In this document: one piece after another, positions 11,290-22,417 of the stretch | Layout: each line of letters opens with the position of its first letter | How positions within the stretch are numbered: the first letter of the stretch is position 1 | Notes under the pieces: model-generated | What the model saw: only the letters and a program-made list of their open reading frames with translations | Told to the model about the DNA's origin: nothing | The model's database searches: none | Source of the DNA: Euryodendron excelsum | Taxonomy: Eukaryota; Streptophyta; Magnoliopsida; Ericales; Pentaphylacaceae | DNA: 64,000 bases | NCBI GenBank assembly: GCA_033060915.1 | Contig: CM065389.1 | Location: 8,474,001-8,538,000, forward strand | Direction of reading: 5' to 3' | Program-made: the position numbers and the translations under genes

Positions 11290-11305
11290 CCCACAGACGG
11301 CGCCA
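11290..11305 (-). other. Tat element primer-binding site
   Basis: Three bases inside the 5' LTR the minus strand reads TGGCGCCGTCTGTGGG. The first nine bases match what would pair with the 3' end of plant tRNA-Asp (by recall), a common primer for Tat/Athila-type elements. The remainder matches less well. Confidence 0.65.
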
Positions 11306-11307
11306 AT

Positions 11308-11908
11308 TGTAAGTGGGATTTTACTGGAAGGCTGGGCCGAACTCTCAAGCCCAAAAATGGATGAGTCCAGGTATCTCCTGCAAGACGAAGAGGTTAGAAT
11401 GGTTCGACTCGTAATGGGCCGATCACACTCTGAAGATTAAGTCAGCAAGCTTAATCGATGAAAATGAATGAAAGTGGTCAATACTAGGAGTTAACTGTCC
11501 ATACCTGGCTCTCGGTGCCTTGGGTATTTATAAAACCTTTGAGGGAGTGTGTTCTGCCTTAGCCTACCAGCAGGCTCTCATGGCCGACTGCGTAGGCGTC
11601 ATCATTGACGCCGCTTGATTATTCACAGGATCTGGCGCACCGTCGCGGGGGATTTCGGCTGACCGGACGTGCACGTTGACGTCGCGTGGGCAGACGCATG
11701 CGTATTTAATGCGAGTCAACTCTGCATTTAATGCGCAGAGACCGCTAGCGGTTTGGGCCCGCTTTTCGTGGTTTGGGCTGCGCTGCAAAGGAGGTCGGCA
11801 GTCTGGCCTTCCCTCTAATTCTGATCTGGGCTAGCAAAGCAGCCCCAACTCTGATTTGCGCAGATTGGGCCTAATCCATTGCGTTGTGCCGGGGGTTATT
11901 CCCCCACA
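11308..11908 (-). repeat. Tat element 5' LTR
   Basis: 601 bp, the same length as the left LTR and about 95% identical by eye. Same terminal hairpin and a TATA box on the minus strand (TTTATAAATACCC, about 11520-11532). It is followed at once by the TSD CAATT. Confidence 0.93.
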
Positions 11909-12901
11909 CAATTACTAAGAATTAGAAATCTAGAAAAATATAGCAATTAATTTATGAGATACCTCCATTGAAACCTTTGGGTTTTTTTGAGTGATTTTAA
12001 CATTTGAACCCAATTTAAGAAACTAGCTACTTAAATTCATCATAAAAGCATGTAAAAATGTAAAGAGAAAGCATGAAGAATTAAATCTAAATTTTAATTG
12101 AATAATAAAAGTGTTTAGTTACAAGAAAAATACAAAAAAGTGCAAGAAAGTGATGGAAAATACAATACAACGAAGAAAAATTACAACTTCTGTGAGACCC
12201 CAATCTTGTGATAAGTTCTCACGCTATACTATTCTTACAAAGCTAAATCTAAGCTAAAAATGAAAAAACTAACCTTGGAGGAGCTTATCTTGCTGCCCTC
12301 TTGTTAAAACCTAACCCTAACTACATAAAAAAACTTCAAAGCTCTCCTAAAACGCAGTTTTGGGTGCAAAAAATGCAATCTGGAAGTCAAAATAGCATCC
12401 GAACGAACTTTGGACAGTGCGTCTGACGTGCATCTAAATTGCGTTTGGACGGTCACTGTTCAGCCGGTATTGTTCACTATTTGGATGGTTACTATTCGCC
12501 CATCCGAACGGTGAACAGTGAGCATTCGAATGCACTATTCGGATGGTCACTATTCACTATTCGGGCTAGCAACATTCCAGCTTAATTTTGACTACCTTAG
12601 AGCTCGATTCAGCCGATTCATATTAAAGGCAAAGTTGTAGCTCTTGATGTTTTCTTTCCAATGATGCAAAAATTAGCTTTAATCAGAATTGGAGTAAAAA
12701 GTTATGGCCAAAACACCAAGACGGGTTAGACTTTTTATCACCAGTTTGCTCGTTTTGAACCTGCTTTGATCATTCTTTGCATCTATTTGCCTTTATTAGT
12801 TCCTATAACATACAAAGTACACACAAAACATAATCAAACAAATATCTAACTAAAATAAGGAAATTAACAATAATTTAAGTCTAACAAGGTGCGAATTAAA
12901 G

Positions 12902-13426
12902 GCCTATAATTACATTTTTATGGTTTAATCATTTTGCAAGTTTTCCTTAGATAGCTTGCTGACCTTCCTATTTTATATTTTGATTGTTACTTCCATGCAT
13001 TGTATCTATTCTTGAAAGATACTCTGTAAATATAAATTGTTACATTTATAAACAAATATACTGCTCTCTAACTCAAGTTAAGAAGAGGGACCCAAATACT
13101 AGTTTTTATCTATATGTTTATGTGGACGTATTTCATTAGTTTGTGATACCACATTAGCAATGAGGACGTGGTATCACTATTGTATTGAATATTTTATCCC
13201 AAGTAGAGACGAAGACATGCTTGTACTTTGACAGGTCAAGACAAAGCCATCGTTCCAGCTAAAGTGCTAGACCTTCTGGCCTTTTTAGGAGATTTATGCT
13301 CAAATATATTGACCTCAAGGATCCACAAGGTAAATAATTTCATGTCACATTGACTTTCGATTGGAGACATGCTTCCATGCTTCAAAGTCAAGGTTAATCC
13401 AAACCTTATAAGCATTTTGTCAATAG
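12902..13426. other. Non-coding DNA with first copy of a ~290-bp tandem unit
   Basis: No gene seen. From about 13150 to 13426 the sequence matches 23880-24135 on the far side of the SIRE element. Examples are GTGCTAGACC, TTAGGAGATT and CAAACCTTATAAGCATTTT. The flanks were therefore a tandem duplication before the SIRE insertion. Confidence 0.65.
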
Positions 13427-14811
13427 CGTTGCCCAAAAGGCAACCCAAGAGGGGGGTGAATTGGGTTTTTCAAAACTAATTGTAGTTAAGACTAATTAAA
13501 ATTAATCTAAACAATGTAACAGTAATTCAGGATTTATGCAATGCAATATAATCAAGCAAGAAATGAAAGCAAAGCACAAAATGAGACACCAAGAATTATT
13601 GAGATTCAACCATAACTTGTGGTCTACCTCCTCACCCCAAGATCTCCTTAAAATCTTCTTCCACTATGCAATATCTAATTATAAGATGGAGACTAGTTGA
13701 AATGCCTAGCTCACTCTCCTTGAAGCTTAGACCCAAGCTTTAATGTCTCAAGCATTTTGTCCAATATTTCTCAAACTTATACAAGTGTTTTTCTTAAACT
13801 AGAGAATACTCAAACTCTAACTCACAAGTATATAGGAAATGTACAATTGAAGTATACACTCTTTATGAAGAGTAGATGAGAATTTAATAGCTCACTAAAT
13901 GCCAACCCTTGAAGATAAAGGGAATATTCTGATGTGTAAGGAATATTCAACTCAAGATCATCAAATGTTGAAAGAATATTGTATCTCTTATCAATAAATA
14001 TGTTTGGAGTCTTCTATATAAATCCCTTCATCAATTTGAGCCGTTGGAGGTGGTTGGGGCTTCATTTAATGCAAGATCAGACTAATATAACGTTTAAAAA
14101 TATAGCTATTAGACATAAGTGTCAACACCTATACTCTATGTGTCGACACATTATGGTGTTATTTGGTCACTCGCTTGCATGTGTCGACGTCTCAAGACCA
14201 TGTGTCAACACATCATGCTTATCCTTGGTGTCGACACCTTGAACCCATGTGTCGACACTTGTAGTACATTCTTCAAGTCTTGCCTTCTGGTTTCATGTGT
14301 CGACTCCTTGAACTCAGATATTGTTTTCTTTGCTTTTCCTAGCCAATTTTCTTTAGATAATTCAAGTTCTTCAAGGGATGTTCACTTTGGGGTATCAAAA
14401 AACTCTTAAATGATCTTCAATCAAGTGTAGTTACTTGAAGGAGCTTTAATTCAATTTTGGATAGAATTTTTCCTGGTTGATCAAACTTGAACAACCTTTG
14501 ATGCCTGCAAGACCATCTTCTTGAATCTCCAATTTATCTTCCAAAAGCTTGATGATTTCTTTTTTAAGTGCCTTCAATCTCTTCGAAATCAATTCTTTGG
14601 ATTGATATTTGAATAGATGTTACTCTTCTCCATTTCTCATCCTTAGTTTGTTGTGCATAAGCTTTCTTATTATGTCATAATCTTTGATATATACAAAGCT
14701 ATTAAATCTTTAATTTATTTTCTATTTTTCTGCACACCAAATAAAGACATTAGAAAACTAACATAAGGTTTGGGGTTTGGTTATCATCAAAATTATGGCA
14801 CTGAGTCAACA
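13427..14811 (-). repeat. SIRE element 3' LTR
   Basis: Ends TGTTGACTCAGTGCC on the minus strand (right edge, 14811). The other edge is degenerate (CG instead of TG at 13427-13428). It contains seven GTGTCGACAC-like palindromes at 14119-14306 and, on the minus strand downstream of them, a TATA box. Confidence 0.9.
14014..14306 (-). promoter_or_regulatory. SIRE LTR promoter: palindrome array, MSA-like motif, TATA
   Basis: In transcription order on the minus strand there are seven copies of GTGTCGACAC or one- to two-base variants. They are at 14297-14306, 14249-14258, 14228-14237, 14202-14211, 14181-14190, 14140-14149 and 14119-14128. TCCAACGGCTC follows (14048-14038), 10 of 11 matches to the plant mitosis-specific activator consensus YCYAACGGYYA. 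The TATA box TTTATATAG is at 14023-14014. Function is inferred. Confidence 0.55.
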
Positions 14812-14825
14812 ATCTCCCCCTTGTT
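14812..14825 (-). other. SIRE polypurine tract
   Basis: The minus strand reads AACAAGGGGGAGAT directly before the 3' LTR start TGTTGACTC. This is the expected plus-strand primer of a copia element. Confidence 0.85.
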
Positions 14826-15536
14826 GATGATGACAAAACCTTTGCAAAGTAAGTATGAGACAAAATGAAATAAGCAAAGAGTAAGATTTCATACCAGAAA
14901 AATGCTCCCCCTTTCTTTTATGGTTTTGCAATTGATGCATGCTCCCCTTTTCTTTTATAATGCAAAAATTCTCTAAAGCAATATTATCCATGCAATCATA
15001 GGAGAAGTTATAGATTCTCCCCATGTACTATATGCAAATTTTTTTCGCATTAACCATATGCAAATTTTCTTCCCATTAAACAAAAGACATACATTAAAAA
15101 ACAAGACATTTGGCAAGCAGTCAAAGCAAGAGTTATTAGGTAAGCATACACTTAAACAAAAGTCATACACTTAAACCAGACATTTGGTAAGCAAGATCCT
15201 AAAACCATTACTATTACTATTCTTCTCCCCCTTTTTGTTAATTCATAAAAAAGAGAAATAAAAAATAGAATTTAGACAGGTATAATAACCAAAAAAAAAA
15301 AAATTCTCGAAACAAGATAATAACTATAAATAAAGCAGCAATCCACACATTTATCCATCAAAGCATTAACAACAAAGTCATATTTCATTCACAAAAATAC
15401 TACAAAGGTTCAGACAATTAATATTCACAAAATATTACATAAATATTGTCTTTGAGGATGACACACCATCCTTCGAATATGCAAAAATGAAAATGCAAGA
15501 GAGAAAAAGCGAGAGGGAAGGCAAAAGTGAGTGAGC
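14826..15536 (-). other. SIRE 3' untranslated region
   Basis: A-rich and T-rich DNA between the extra ORF and the polypurine tract. Small open frames here look like chance. An A-run at about 15292-15301. No gene seen. Confidence 0.5.
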
Positions 15537-17205
15537 TTAGTTGGGAGAGGGAGGTGGAGATGGGGTTAGTACAAGAGGGTTTTCTATGGTGTTTGAGAAT
15601 TTCTTTCCAGGTCTATCTCTCAACCCATATTTGTGACCAGAAAAAGGTATAAGAGCATCAGATTCAGTTGCAGAGGAGTCATTTTCTTGGCCTTGTTCCT
15701 TTGCCCCAGTGTCCTTTTTAGCATTTTCTTCCTCTTCACCATCTTCATCTTTGTCTTCTTCATTTCCACCTTCTCCTTTGTTTTCTTTATTTTTTTCTTC
15801 ACCTTCTCTTTTATCCTCTTTACCCTCATTTGCTTCTTCCTCAAAGTTGTCTTCTTCTAAGTTTTCTTCGTCCCCTCCCTCTTCTTCAACTTTTTTCATT
15901 TTTTCATTTTTTTTTCCTCAGAAACTTCACTTCCTTCTTCACTTCTTTTAGTTTTCTTTCAATAAACATCATTCTTATAGTAGCAATGTCTGCCTTCTTG
16001 TTCAATTTTTCTAAAGATTCCATCACTTGTGCCATGAACCCACCCATACCATCTTCATTTTTCTCAAAATCTTGAACAAGGTTTTTTTTGGTACTCCTTC
16101 CCTTAGAACTACTCCCTGGTGTGGTTTTTTCTTTGGAGGTCTCACTCTGATGTGTTTTCTTGGTAGATTTGGGAGTCCACTTGTTACCTTTCAGAATGTA
16201 CCCCACCTTTTTTTAGAGTGTTTTCATTGTATTCATCACTAATGGATTTTGGGGTTCTCTTTTTCTCATTCTTCAAATCTATCTTGAAATGTTTAAAGAC
16301 TTTGGTCAGAAAAATACCATATGGCAGGCTGATCTTAGCTATGGTGGCTTTAAACATATGATCCAATATGAACAAGGGCAAGCCTATTTTAGAGTCAATC
16401 AAGTAAGCCCATAAGAAGAACAATTCTTTGTCAAAAATGTACTTATATTTTCCAGCCTTGGAAATAAATATAGTGCAAGCAAAGTGATGCACCAATCTAA
16501 GTTCAAGAGGCAAGTCATTGGCTAAGGGCTGTATGCATTCATCCATCTTCTTTTCATAAGGACTTTTAATTGTTCCTTTCTATGCACATCATCTCTATAC
16601 ACTTCTTCTCCAAGTCCAATGCCAAGAATTTCTCTAATAGCAGTTCTACTTAAAGTAAAAGTGACACCTTTTACATAACTTATAATAGATACATTTTCAT
16701 ATTCTCTTTCAGCATTAGCATAGAAATGGGCAACAAGGTTAGGGTACACATCATCTCTTAGGGATGTCATAGGTTTCCATCCCAAATTCCCTAGCTTTGT
16801 GTTCAACTCAAATCTATGCATGTTAAAGAATGTGTAATCCACCCATCTACCGTTGAAAACCTTCCTAAGAGAGAAAGTAGTATTGTACCTCTCTTGGGCT
16901 TTGTCTCCACTAAAGTATAACTCATTCCTTTCTAGGGCTGTGGAGGAACGAGAATCTCCATTCTTGTTTTTCTTCTTCTTCTCCTTATCCTTACTTGATT
17001 GCCCCCTGTATTTCCCTTTCTGGCCCTTTTGAGGTTGAGAGGTCAACACATCTGGGGCTTTCTTGCTCTTTCTTGATTTGTTAGTTTTGGGTGCCATGGA
17101 AGGATCAGTGGAGGATGAAAAGTGTTGGGATGGATTAGTTAACGTTTGTATGGTGTTAGGATGAGAGATTTGAAAGGCGGTTGGTGTTGGTTGGTTTTGG
17201 TTCAA
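15537..17205 (-). pseudogene. SIRE extra ORF (putative plant transposon protein domain) in envelope position
   Basis: An ORF following pol, in the place of an envelope gene. The more likely start is the ATG at 17097 (MAPKTNKSRKSKK) in a good context; an in-frame ATG at 17205 adds 36 residues. After a basic N-terminus comes a globular region (16900-16520) with VDYTFFNMHRFE, LVAHFYANA, ISYVKGVTFTLSRTAIREILG. This resembles the 'putative plant transposon protein' family (Transposase_32-like, by recall). A frameshift near 16530 leads into 16546-16184, a second near 16200 into 16206-15904, and a third near 15900 into 15899-15537. The last parts are a Lys-rich coiled coil and a Glu-rich acidic tail ending PSPPPSPN. 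No signal peptide or membrane segment is evident, so it is not a recognisable envelope. Function unknown. Confidence 0.75.
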
Positions 17206-17429
17206 AGAGAGAGAGAGAGGAAAATTTTAAACAACCATAAAGTTGGGGTGTTTTAAAATATATGGGCCTTACACAGGTGTCGACACATGAACCTTAGGTG
17301 TCGACACCTGAGTTTCAAAAGTTCATCTTGAACTCTCTGTTCTAATATGTCAACATATGAGGGATGAGGTATCGACACCTTAAGACAGAGTGTGTCAGAT
17401 TGAACATTTATGAACTCAGGGGTCGACAC
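17206..17429 (-). promoter_or_regulatory. Palindrome array upstream of the SIRE extra ORF, possible internal promoter
   Basis: Five GTGTCGACAC-like words lie between RNase H and the extra ORF. They are 17420-17429 (GGGTCGACAC), 17369-17378, 17347-17356, 17298-17307 and 17277-17286, the last two perfect. The same word family forms the array in the LTR. On the minus strand an AT-rich TATA-like CATATATTTTAAAA follows at about 17264-17251, then a CT-run, then the ORF start. The layout mirrors the LTR promoter. Inference only. Confidence 0.4.
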
Positions 17430-17591
17430 ATAGAGTTTAGGTGTACTTCTTCTCTTGAAGAGAAAAAAACTGTTCCAATATGAGCATGCAATGAATCATA
17501 AGAACAAGAAATGTATTTCATACAATCAATCAACACATTTGATTATATTTAAAAGACAAATGATATGAATTTCACTTAATTTTAGCAAAAA

Positions 17592-18965
17592 TCAAGATAT
17601 ATGATCACTCATTCCCAATTCTCTCCTTATCATACAAAATCTATCTTCACTTAATGGTTTTGTGAAAATGTCAGCTAATTGCATATTTGTGCTCACAAAA
17701 TCAAGTTCAATATCACCTTTTTGCACATGATCTCGTATGAAATGACATCTAATCTTAATGTGTTTTGTGCGAGAGTGTTGAATAAGATTCTTAGTCAACT
17801 TTATAACATTAGTATTATCACATCTATTGGGTATATGTTCAAATGTTATGCCATAATCCTCTAATTGATGTTTAATCTACAAAATTTGAGCATAACAACT
17901 TTCAGCTGCTAGATATTCAGCCTTAGCTGTAGAGAGAGCAACCGAGTTCTGTTTCTTACTAAACCAAGATACGAGCATGTTACCTAGGATTTGGCAAGAG
18001 CCACTTGTGCTCTTCCTAGCAAATCTAATCCCTGTATAGTCAGCATCAATGTAACCAATTAAATTGAAAAATGTGCCCTTTGGATATCATAATCCCAGAT
18101 TAGATGTGTGCTTGAGATATCTAAAAATCCTCTTCACAGCAATCACATGAGACTCTTTAGGATTACATTGAAATATTGCACACAAACAAGCACTAAACAT
18201 AATATCAGACCTACTAGCAGTTAAGTATAATAACAAACCTATCATGCTTCTATAAGGTTTAATATCTATCGATTTACTTTTCACATCACTATTTAATTTT
18301 GTTGAAGTACTAATTGGAGTACTTACAAGCTTTGCATATTCTATGTCAAACTTTTTGATTAAATCCTTGATATATTTGGCTTGGTTGATAAAAATACATT
18401 CCTTTGATTGCTTGATTTGAAGACTGAGAAAGTAATTGAGTTCTCCCATCATACTCATTTCAAATTCTCTCTGCATACACTTAGCAAATTCCTTGCAAAG
18501 CAATTCATTAGTAGCACCAAATATAATGTCATCTACATATATTTGTACCAAAAATATATCATTGTTTCTAATCTTAATAAAAAGAGTAGTGTCAATCTTT
18601 CCTCTTGAGAAATCATTTTCAATAAAAAATTTGCTCAATCTTTCATACCAAGCCCTTGGGGCTTGCTTCAAACCATATAAAGCCTTTGATAATTTGAAAA
18701 CATGATTAGAAAACTTTGGATCTTCAAATCTAGGAGGTTGCTCAACATATACTTCTTCAGTGATAAAATTATTTAGAAATGCACCTTTGACATCCATTTG
18801 ATAAAGTTTGAAGTTCTTAAGACATGAAAATGCAAATAACATTCTAATAGCTTCCAATCTAACTACCGAAGCATACGTTTCATCAAAGTCAATGCCTTTC
18901 TCTTGGCTATATCCTTGAGCAATAAGTCTTGCTTTGTTCCTCACAACAATTCCAGATTCATCCAT
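17592..18965 (-). pseudogene. SIRE reverse transcriptase and RNase H
   Basis: The RT spans 18965-18087: ARLIAQGYSQEKGIDFDETY, YQMDVKGAFLN, ALYGLKQAPRAWYERL, the intact active site IYVDDIIFGA, then EFEMSMMGELNYFLSL (family GL changed to SL). A stop just before 18087 is followed by the RNase H. The latter has IGYIDADYTGI, STSGSCQILG and the terminal TKHIKIRCHFIRDHV and LADIFTKPLSEDRF (17798-17592), again with an in-frame stop near 17878. Catalytic residues of RT are kept. The N-terminal RT part upstream of 18965 runs into the integrase tail with further stops. Confidence 0.92.
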
Positions 18966-19235
18966 TTTGTTTCTAAAGACCCATTTGGTTCCAATAACAA
19001 AATGATCATTAGGCTTAGGAACAAAGTGTCATACCTTATTCCTTTCAAATTGGCTCAATTCCTCTTGTATAGCATTTATCCAAAACTCATCATTTTCAGT
19101 ATCTTGAAAGCATTTTGGTTGCATTTGAGATTAAAATGCAAGATGATTACATATATTTCCAAGAATGGATCTAGTTCTTACCGCTTGTGAAGGATCACCT
19201 ATGATTTGCTCAGTTGGATGGTTATGCACAAATTT

Positions 19236-20680
19236 TCACTCCTTAGGTAAACCGTCATTGACATCTTGTTGCCTTGATGAGGCTTTTTGCACTTCTTTCT
19301 CCTTTTGTGAGTCTTTATTTGAGTTTGGATTGATGTTCAACTTGTTTAAGTCTTGCTCTATTTCATCTATGTCATCATTCACAACATTTCTAGATAGAGA
19401 GTTATATTCATCAAAAGTGACATAGACTGATTCTTCAACCACTAGAGTCCTCTTATTATAGACTTTATATGCCTTATTATGTGTTGAGTATCCAAGAAAT
19501 ACACCCTCATCAGATTTTGCATAGAATTTAATGAGGTTGTATTTGTTGTTATTCAATACAAAACATTTACACCCAAAGGCTCTAAAGTACGAAACATTTA
19601 GTTTCTTTTCTTTTCAAAGCTCATATGGGGTTTTGTTTTCTAAACAAAATTCTATTTAAAACATAACAGGCCGTATTGACAGCCTCAACCCAAAAATACT
19701 TTGGCAATCTATTTTCTCAAAGCATGGTTCTTTTCATTTCTTCCAAAGTTCTATTTTTCCTCTCAACAACCCCATTTTGTTGAGGTATTTTAGGAGCTGA
19801 AAAATTATGATCAAAACTATTTTTGTCACAAAATATTTCAAAAGATTTGCAATCAAATTCTCCACTGTGGTCAGTCCTTATAGAAGTTATTGTAAAACCT
19901 TTTTCATTTTGAACTTTTTTGCAAAACTTTATAAAGAAAACAATTATTTCATCCTTGTGAGTCAAGAAGAATGTCCATGTAAATCTAAAGTAGTCATCAA
20001 TAATAACAAGTGCATATTGTTTCCTACGAAGACTTAAAGGTCTAGTTGGTCCAAATAAGTCCATATGCAATAGTTGTAATGGTCTAGAAGTGGTCAGTAT
20101 ATTTATAGATTTAAAAGAGATACGAGTTTGTTTTCCCATTTGACAAGCATCACAAACTCTATCTTTGTTAAATTTGATTTTAGGAAGACCTTGGACCAAA
20201 TCATTTTTAGAAATCTTTGAAAGTATGTTCATGCTAATGTGACAAAGTCTTCTATGTCACAACCAACTTTCATCACCGTTCATAGCAGCAAGGCATTCAA
20301 CTTTGCAAAGAGATAAGTCATTTAGATCAAAGATATATATATATATTGCCTTGCCTTGCCTATGCCCATTAAGAATTATCTTGTTACTATTGATATCAAC
20401 TACATTACATTTTGAGGATTCAAATACAACCTTGCATCCTTTGTCATATAATTGACTTATGCTCAAAAGATTGTGTTTGAGTCCTTTAACAAGTAAAATA
20501 TTCTCAATAGAAGTAGAGGAATTCTTACCAATACTACCTATACCAATGATCTTCCCTTTCCTATTATCTCCAAAGGTGACAAATTCTCCATCCTTTGGTG
20601 AGAGAGAAGTGAATTTAGCTTCATCTCCCGTCATGTATCTTGAGTATCCATTATCTAAGTATCAATGATCCTTCTTAGAT
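19236..20680 (-). pseudogene. SIRE protease remnant and integrase
   Basis: At the upstream end the minus strand keeps a protease relic (D-N-G followed by SRYMTGDE, about 20665-20620), where copia elements have DSGCSRHMTG. Next is the GAG-pre-integrase and zinc region (SISQLYDKGCKVVF, RRLCHISMN, CDACQMGKQ; TGA replaces Trp near 20255). The catalytic core (20232-19717) shows HMDLFGPTRPLS, RTDHSGEFD and VVERKNRTLEEM, giving all three acidic residues. The C-terminal GVFLGYSTHNKAYKVYNKRT block lies at 19556-19236. Several stops and frameshifts separate the parts. Confidence 0.88.
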
Positions 20681-21219
20681 TTAACTTAAAGACATACCTA
20701 CAAAATAGTTCACTTGACCTTAGGTACCCAAATCATCTTGGGTCCTTGTAGGTTAGTTCTCAATAGCCTTTTTGAAACCCATGCATTGTTAGGAGCATTT
20801 GATTTTTGCATGGCATAGCATCTAGTAGCAATTTGTCCTTTTTTTTTACAATAAAAACATGAAACCTGTGTTTTTCCTGTAGAAGTAATAAATCTTGCTT
20901 TTGAAACCTTTCTCCTTTTAAAGGGATTAAATCCAAGTCCAGTTTTATCAAGAGAGCATTTTTGTTTTTCAAGAATAGCATCTATTTTTTCTTTTCCATT
21001 TATACAACGAAAAAGAGATGTTTCTAAGTGTTTAACCTTTTTCTCTCAAAACGCGATTTTCTTTAACCTTTTTCTTTTGAAAGAGTGGAATCCTTTGAAA
21101 TAGAACTTTTCTTAACTTCTTCTTTCAAAACACAAATTTTATTTTTCAATTCTCTATTTTTCTTTTGTTAATCCTTATTTTCTTCGATTCGTGTAGAGAC
21201 CATCTTTTTGAGAAGATTA

Positions 21220-22362
21220 TTTTTTATTCTTATTTTTTTTGAATTCAACAATCAAATCATCAAATGCATCTTTTAGTTCATTAAATTGAAAGTGATCAGG
21301 AGATGATAACTCACTTTCTTCTTCATGAGCCATAAGACATAAATTAGTCACTTTCTGAGATTCAGTTTCCTCTTCAGAGCTAGATTCCTCATCATCACTG
21401 CAAGTGATAATAGCCATTGCCTTTTTTCCTCTATCTTTCCTTCCTTTCTTTTTGAGCATGGGGCAGTCAGCTCTTATGTAACCTGGCTTCTTGCATTCAA
21501 AGCATATTATAGTTGATTATTTGCTAGAATCTCCTTTAGTTTCTTACTTCTTTCCATTTCTTCATTTCCTTTTCATAAACCTTTTGAACTTTCTTGTGAT
21601 AAGAACAATGTCTTCAACATCTTCATCACTTGCTGATTCATCTTCTTGAGAGGGGAACTTGAATGCCACTGATTTCTTTTTCTTATCTTCATTTTCTTAG
21701 GCATGTTGCCTTTGAGTGAGCTCATATGTCATGACAGAGTGCAAGAGTTATTCGAGAGGCAAGGTATTAAGGTCCTTAGCTTCTTAAATGGCAGTGACCC
21801 TGGCTTCCCAAGTATTTGATAATGATCTTAGAATCTTCCTAACCTGTTCACTGTTAGGATAAACTTTTTCAACAGACTTTAAGCCATTAACAATATCAAT
21901 GAATCTTGTAAACATATCGGTAATGGACTCATCAGATTTCATCCTAAACAATTCATAGTTATGCACCAAAATATTCATTTTGGACTCTTTGACTTCATTG
22001 GTACCGTCATGAATTACCTCAAGTCTATCCCATATTTTCTTAGTTGATTCACAAGTAAAAATGCAATTGAATTCATTAGGATCAAGAGCACAATATGAAA
22101 TATTTATGGCTTTAGCATTAGATTGCAAAAACTTCAAATCATCTTCATTCCATTTAAATTTGGGTTTAAGAACTTCAACCCTTTTAACCTTCTTTGTAGG
22201 ATTTTTGGGACCATTTGTAATAATTTTCCACAGCTCATAATCAACAAATTGTATATATATTCTTATTCTATTTTTTCAATAATTATAATTAGTGCCATTA
22301 AACATAATAGGTCTATTAGTGGATTGACCCTCATCTAGAGAGCTTCCAAAATTGGTTTCCAT
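21220..22362 (-). pseudogene. SIRE Gag
   Basis: Gag starts at the ATG 22362 (METNFGSSLDEGQSTNRP), just after the primer-binding site. A stop soon follows (NYNY*, TGG to TGA or TAG expected). The UBN2-type Gag core (22137-21784: CALDPNEFNCIF, IWDRLEVIHDGTNEVK, LRSLSNTWEARVTAI) is intact. Downstream is the CCHC knuckle (about 21510-21466). It reads CFECKKPGYIRADC, with Tyr where His is required, consistent with CAC to TAC. A Ser/Glu-rich segment (21459-21217) follows. Confidence 0.85.
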
Positions 22363-22403
22363 GGATCAATTCCTAGAATGTTAAGCCAAATAAAGGAATA
22401 CAA

Positions 22404-22415
22404 GCTCTGATACCG
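22404..22415 (-). other. SIRE primer-binding site (initiator tRNA-Met)
   Basis: The minus strand reads CGGTATCAGAGC two to four bases inside the 5' LTR, one base from the standard TGGTATCAGAGC complementary to initiator tRNA-Met. Confidence 0.88.
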
Positions 22416-22417
22416 AT

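Larger units (their letters stand above)
1961..11908 (-). mobile_element. Tat-type Ty3/gypsy retrotransposon, full structure, coding-dead
   Basis: A 9,948-bp element bounded by two 601-bp LTRs and a perfect 5-bp TSD CAATT (1956-1960 and 11909-11913). Removing it rejoins the flanks in the order seen in copy B (ATGC-ATTTACTAAGAATTA near 37035-37060). Order on the minus strand: LTR, primer-binding site, gag, protease, RT-RNase H, a second archaeal-type RNase H, integrase, polypurine tract, LTR. The second RNase H is the hallmark of the Tat lineage (Ogre, Retand and relatives). A gene on the opposite strand lies between integrase and the 3' LTR. By eye the two LTRs differ at about 29 of 601 positions, roughly 24 of them transitions. 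Confidence 0.92.
1242..12901 (-). repeat. Decayed gypsy-type LTR, copy A, split by the Tat element
   Basis: The two parts, 1242-1960 and 11914-12901 (about 1.7 kb together), match copy B at 36325-42902 along their length. Examples are the shared TATCTGCAAGTG near the left end and the shared CTAACTAAAATAAGG near the right end. Read on the minus strand the unit begins TGATTA and ends near CTTGCAGATAAA, with TG..CA-like ends. That suggests an LTR in minus orientation; I see no matching TSD. The part at 12360-12600 holds many degenerate CCGAACGG/TTCGAA words. No protein is encoded. The gypsy assignment is an inference from the LTR end sequence. Confidence 0.55.

Noticed and set aside
9567..11354. 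Upstream extension of the Tat gag ORF into the LTR (start at 11354)
   Set aside because: It would run through LTR and primer-binding site; the ATG at 11273 fits the family start better.
15633..16075. Plus-strand frames rich in Phe and Ser
   Set aside because: Shadows of the acidic, Glu-rich tail of the minus-strand SIRE extra ORF.
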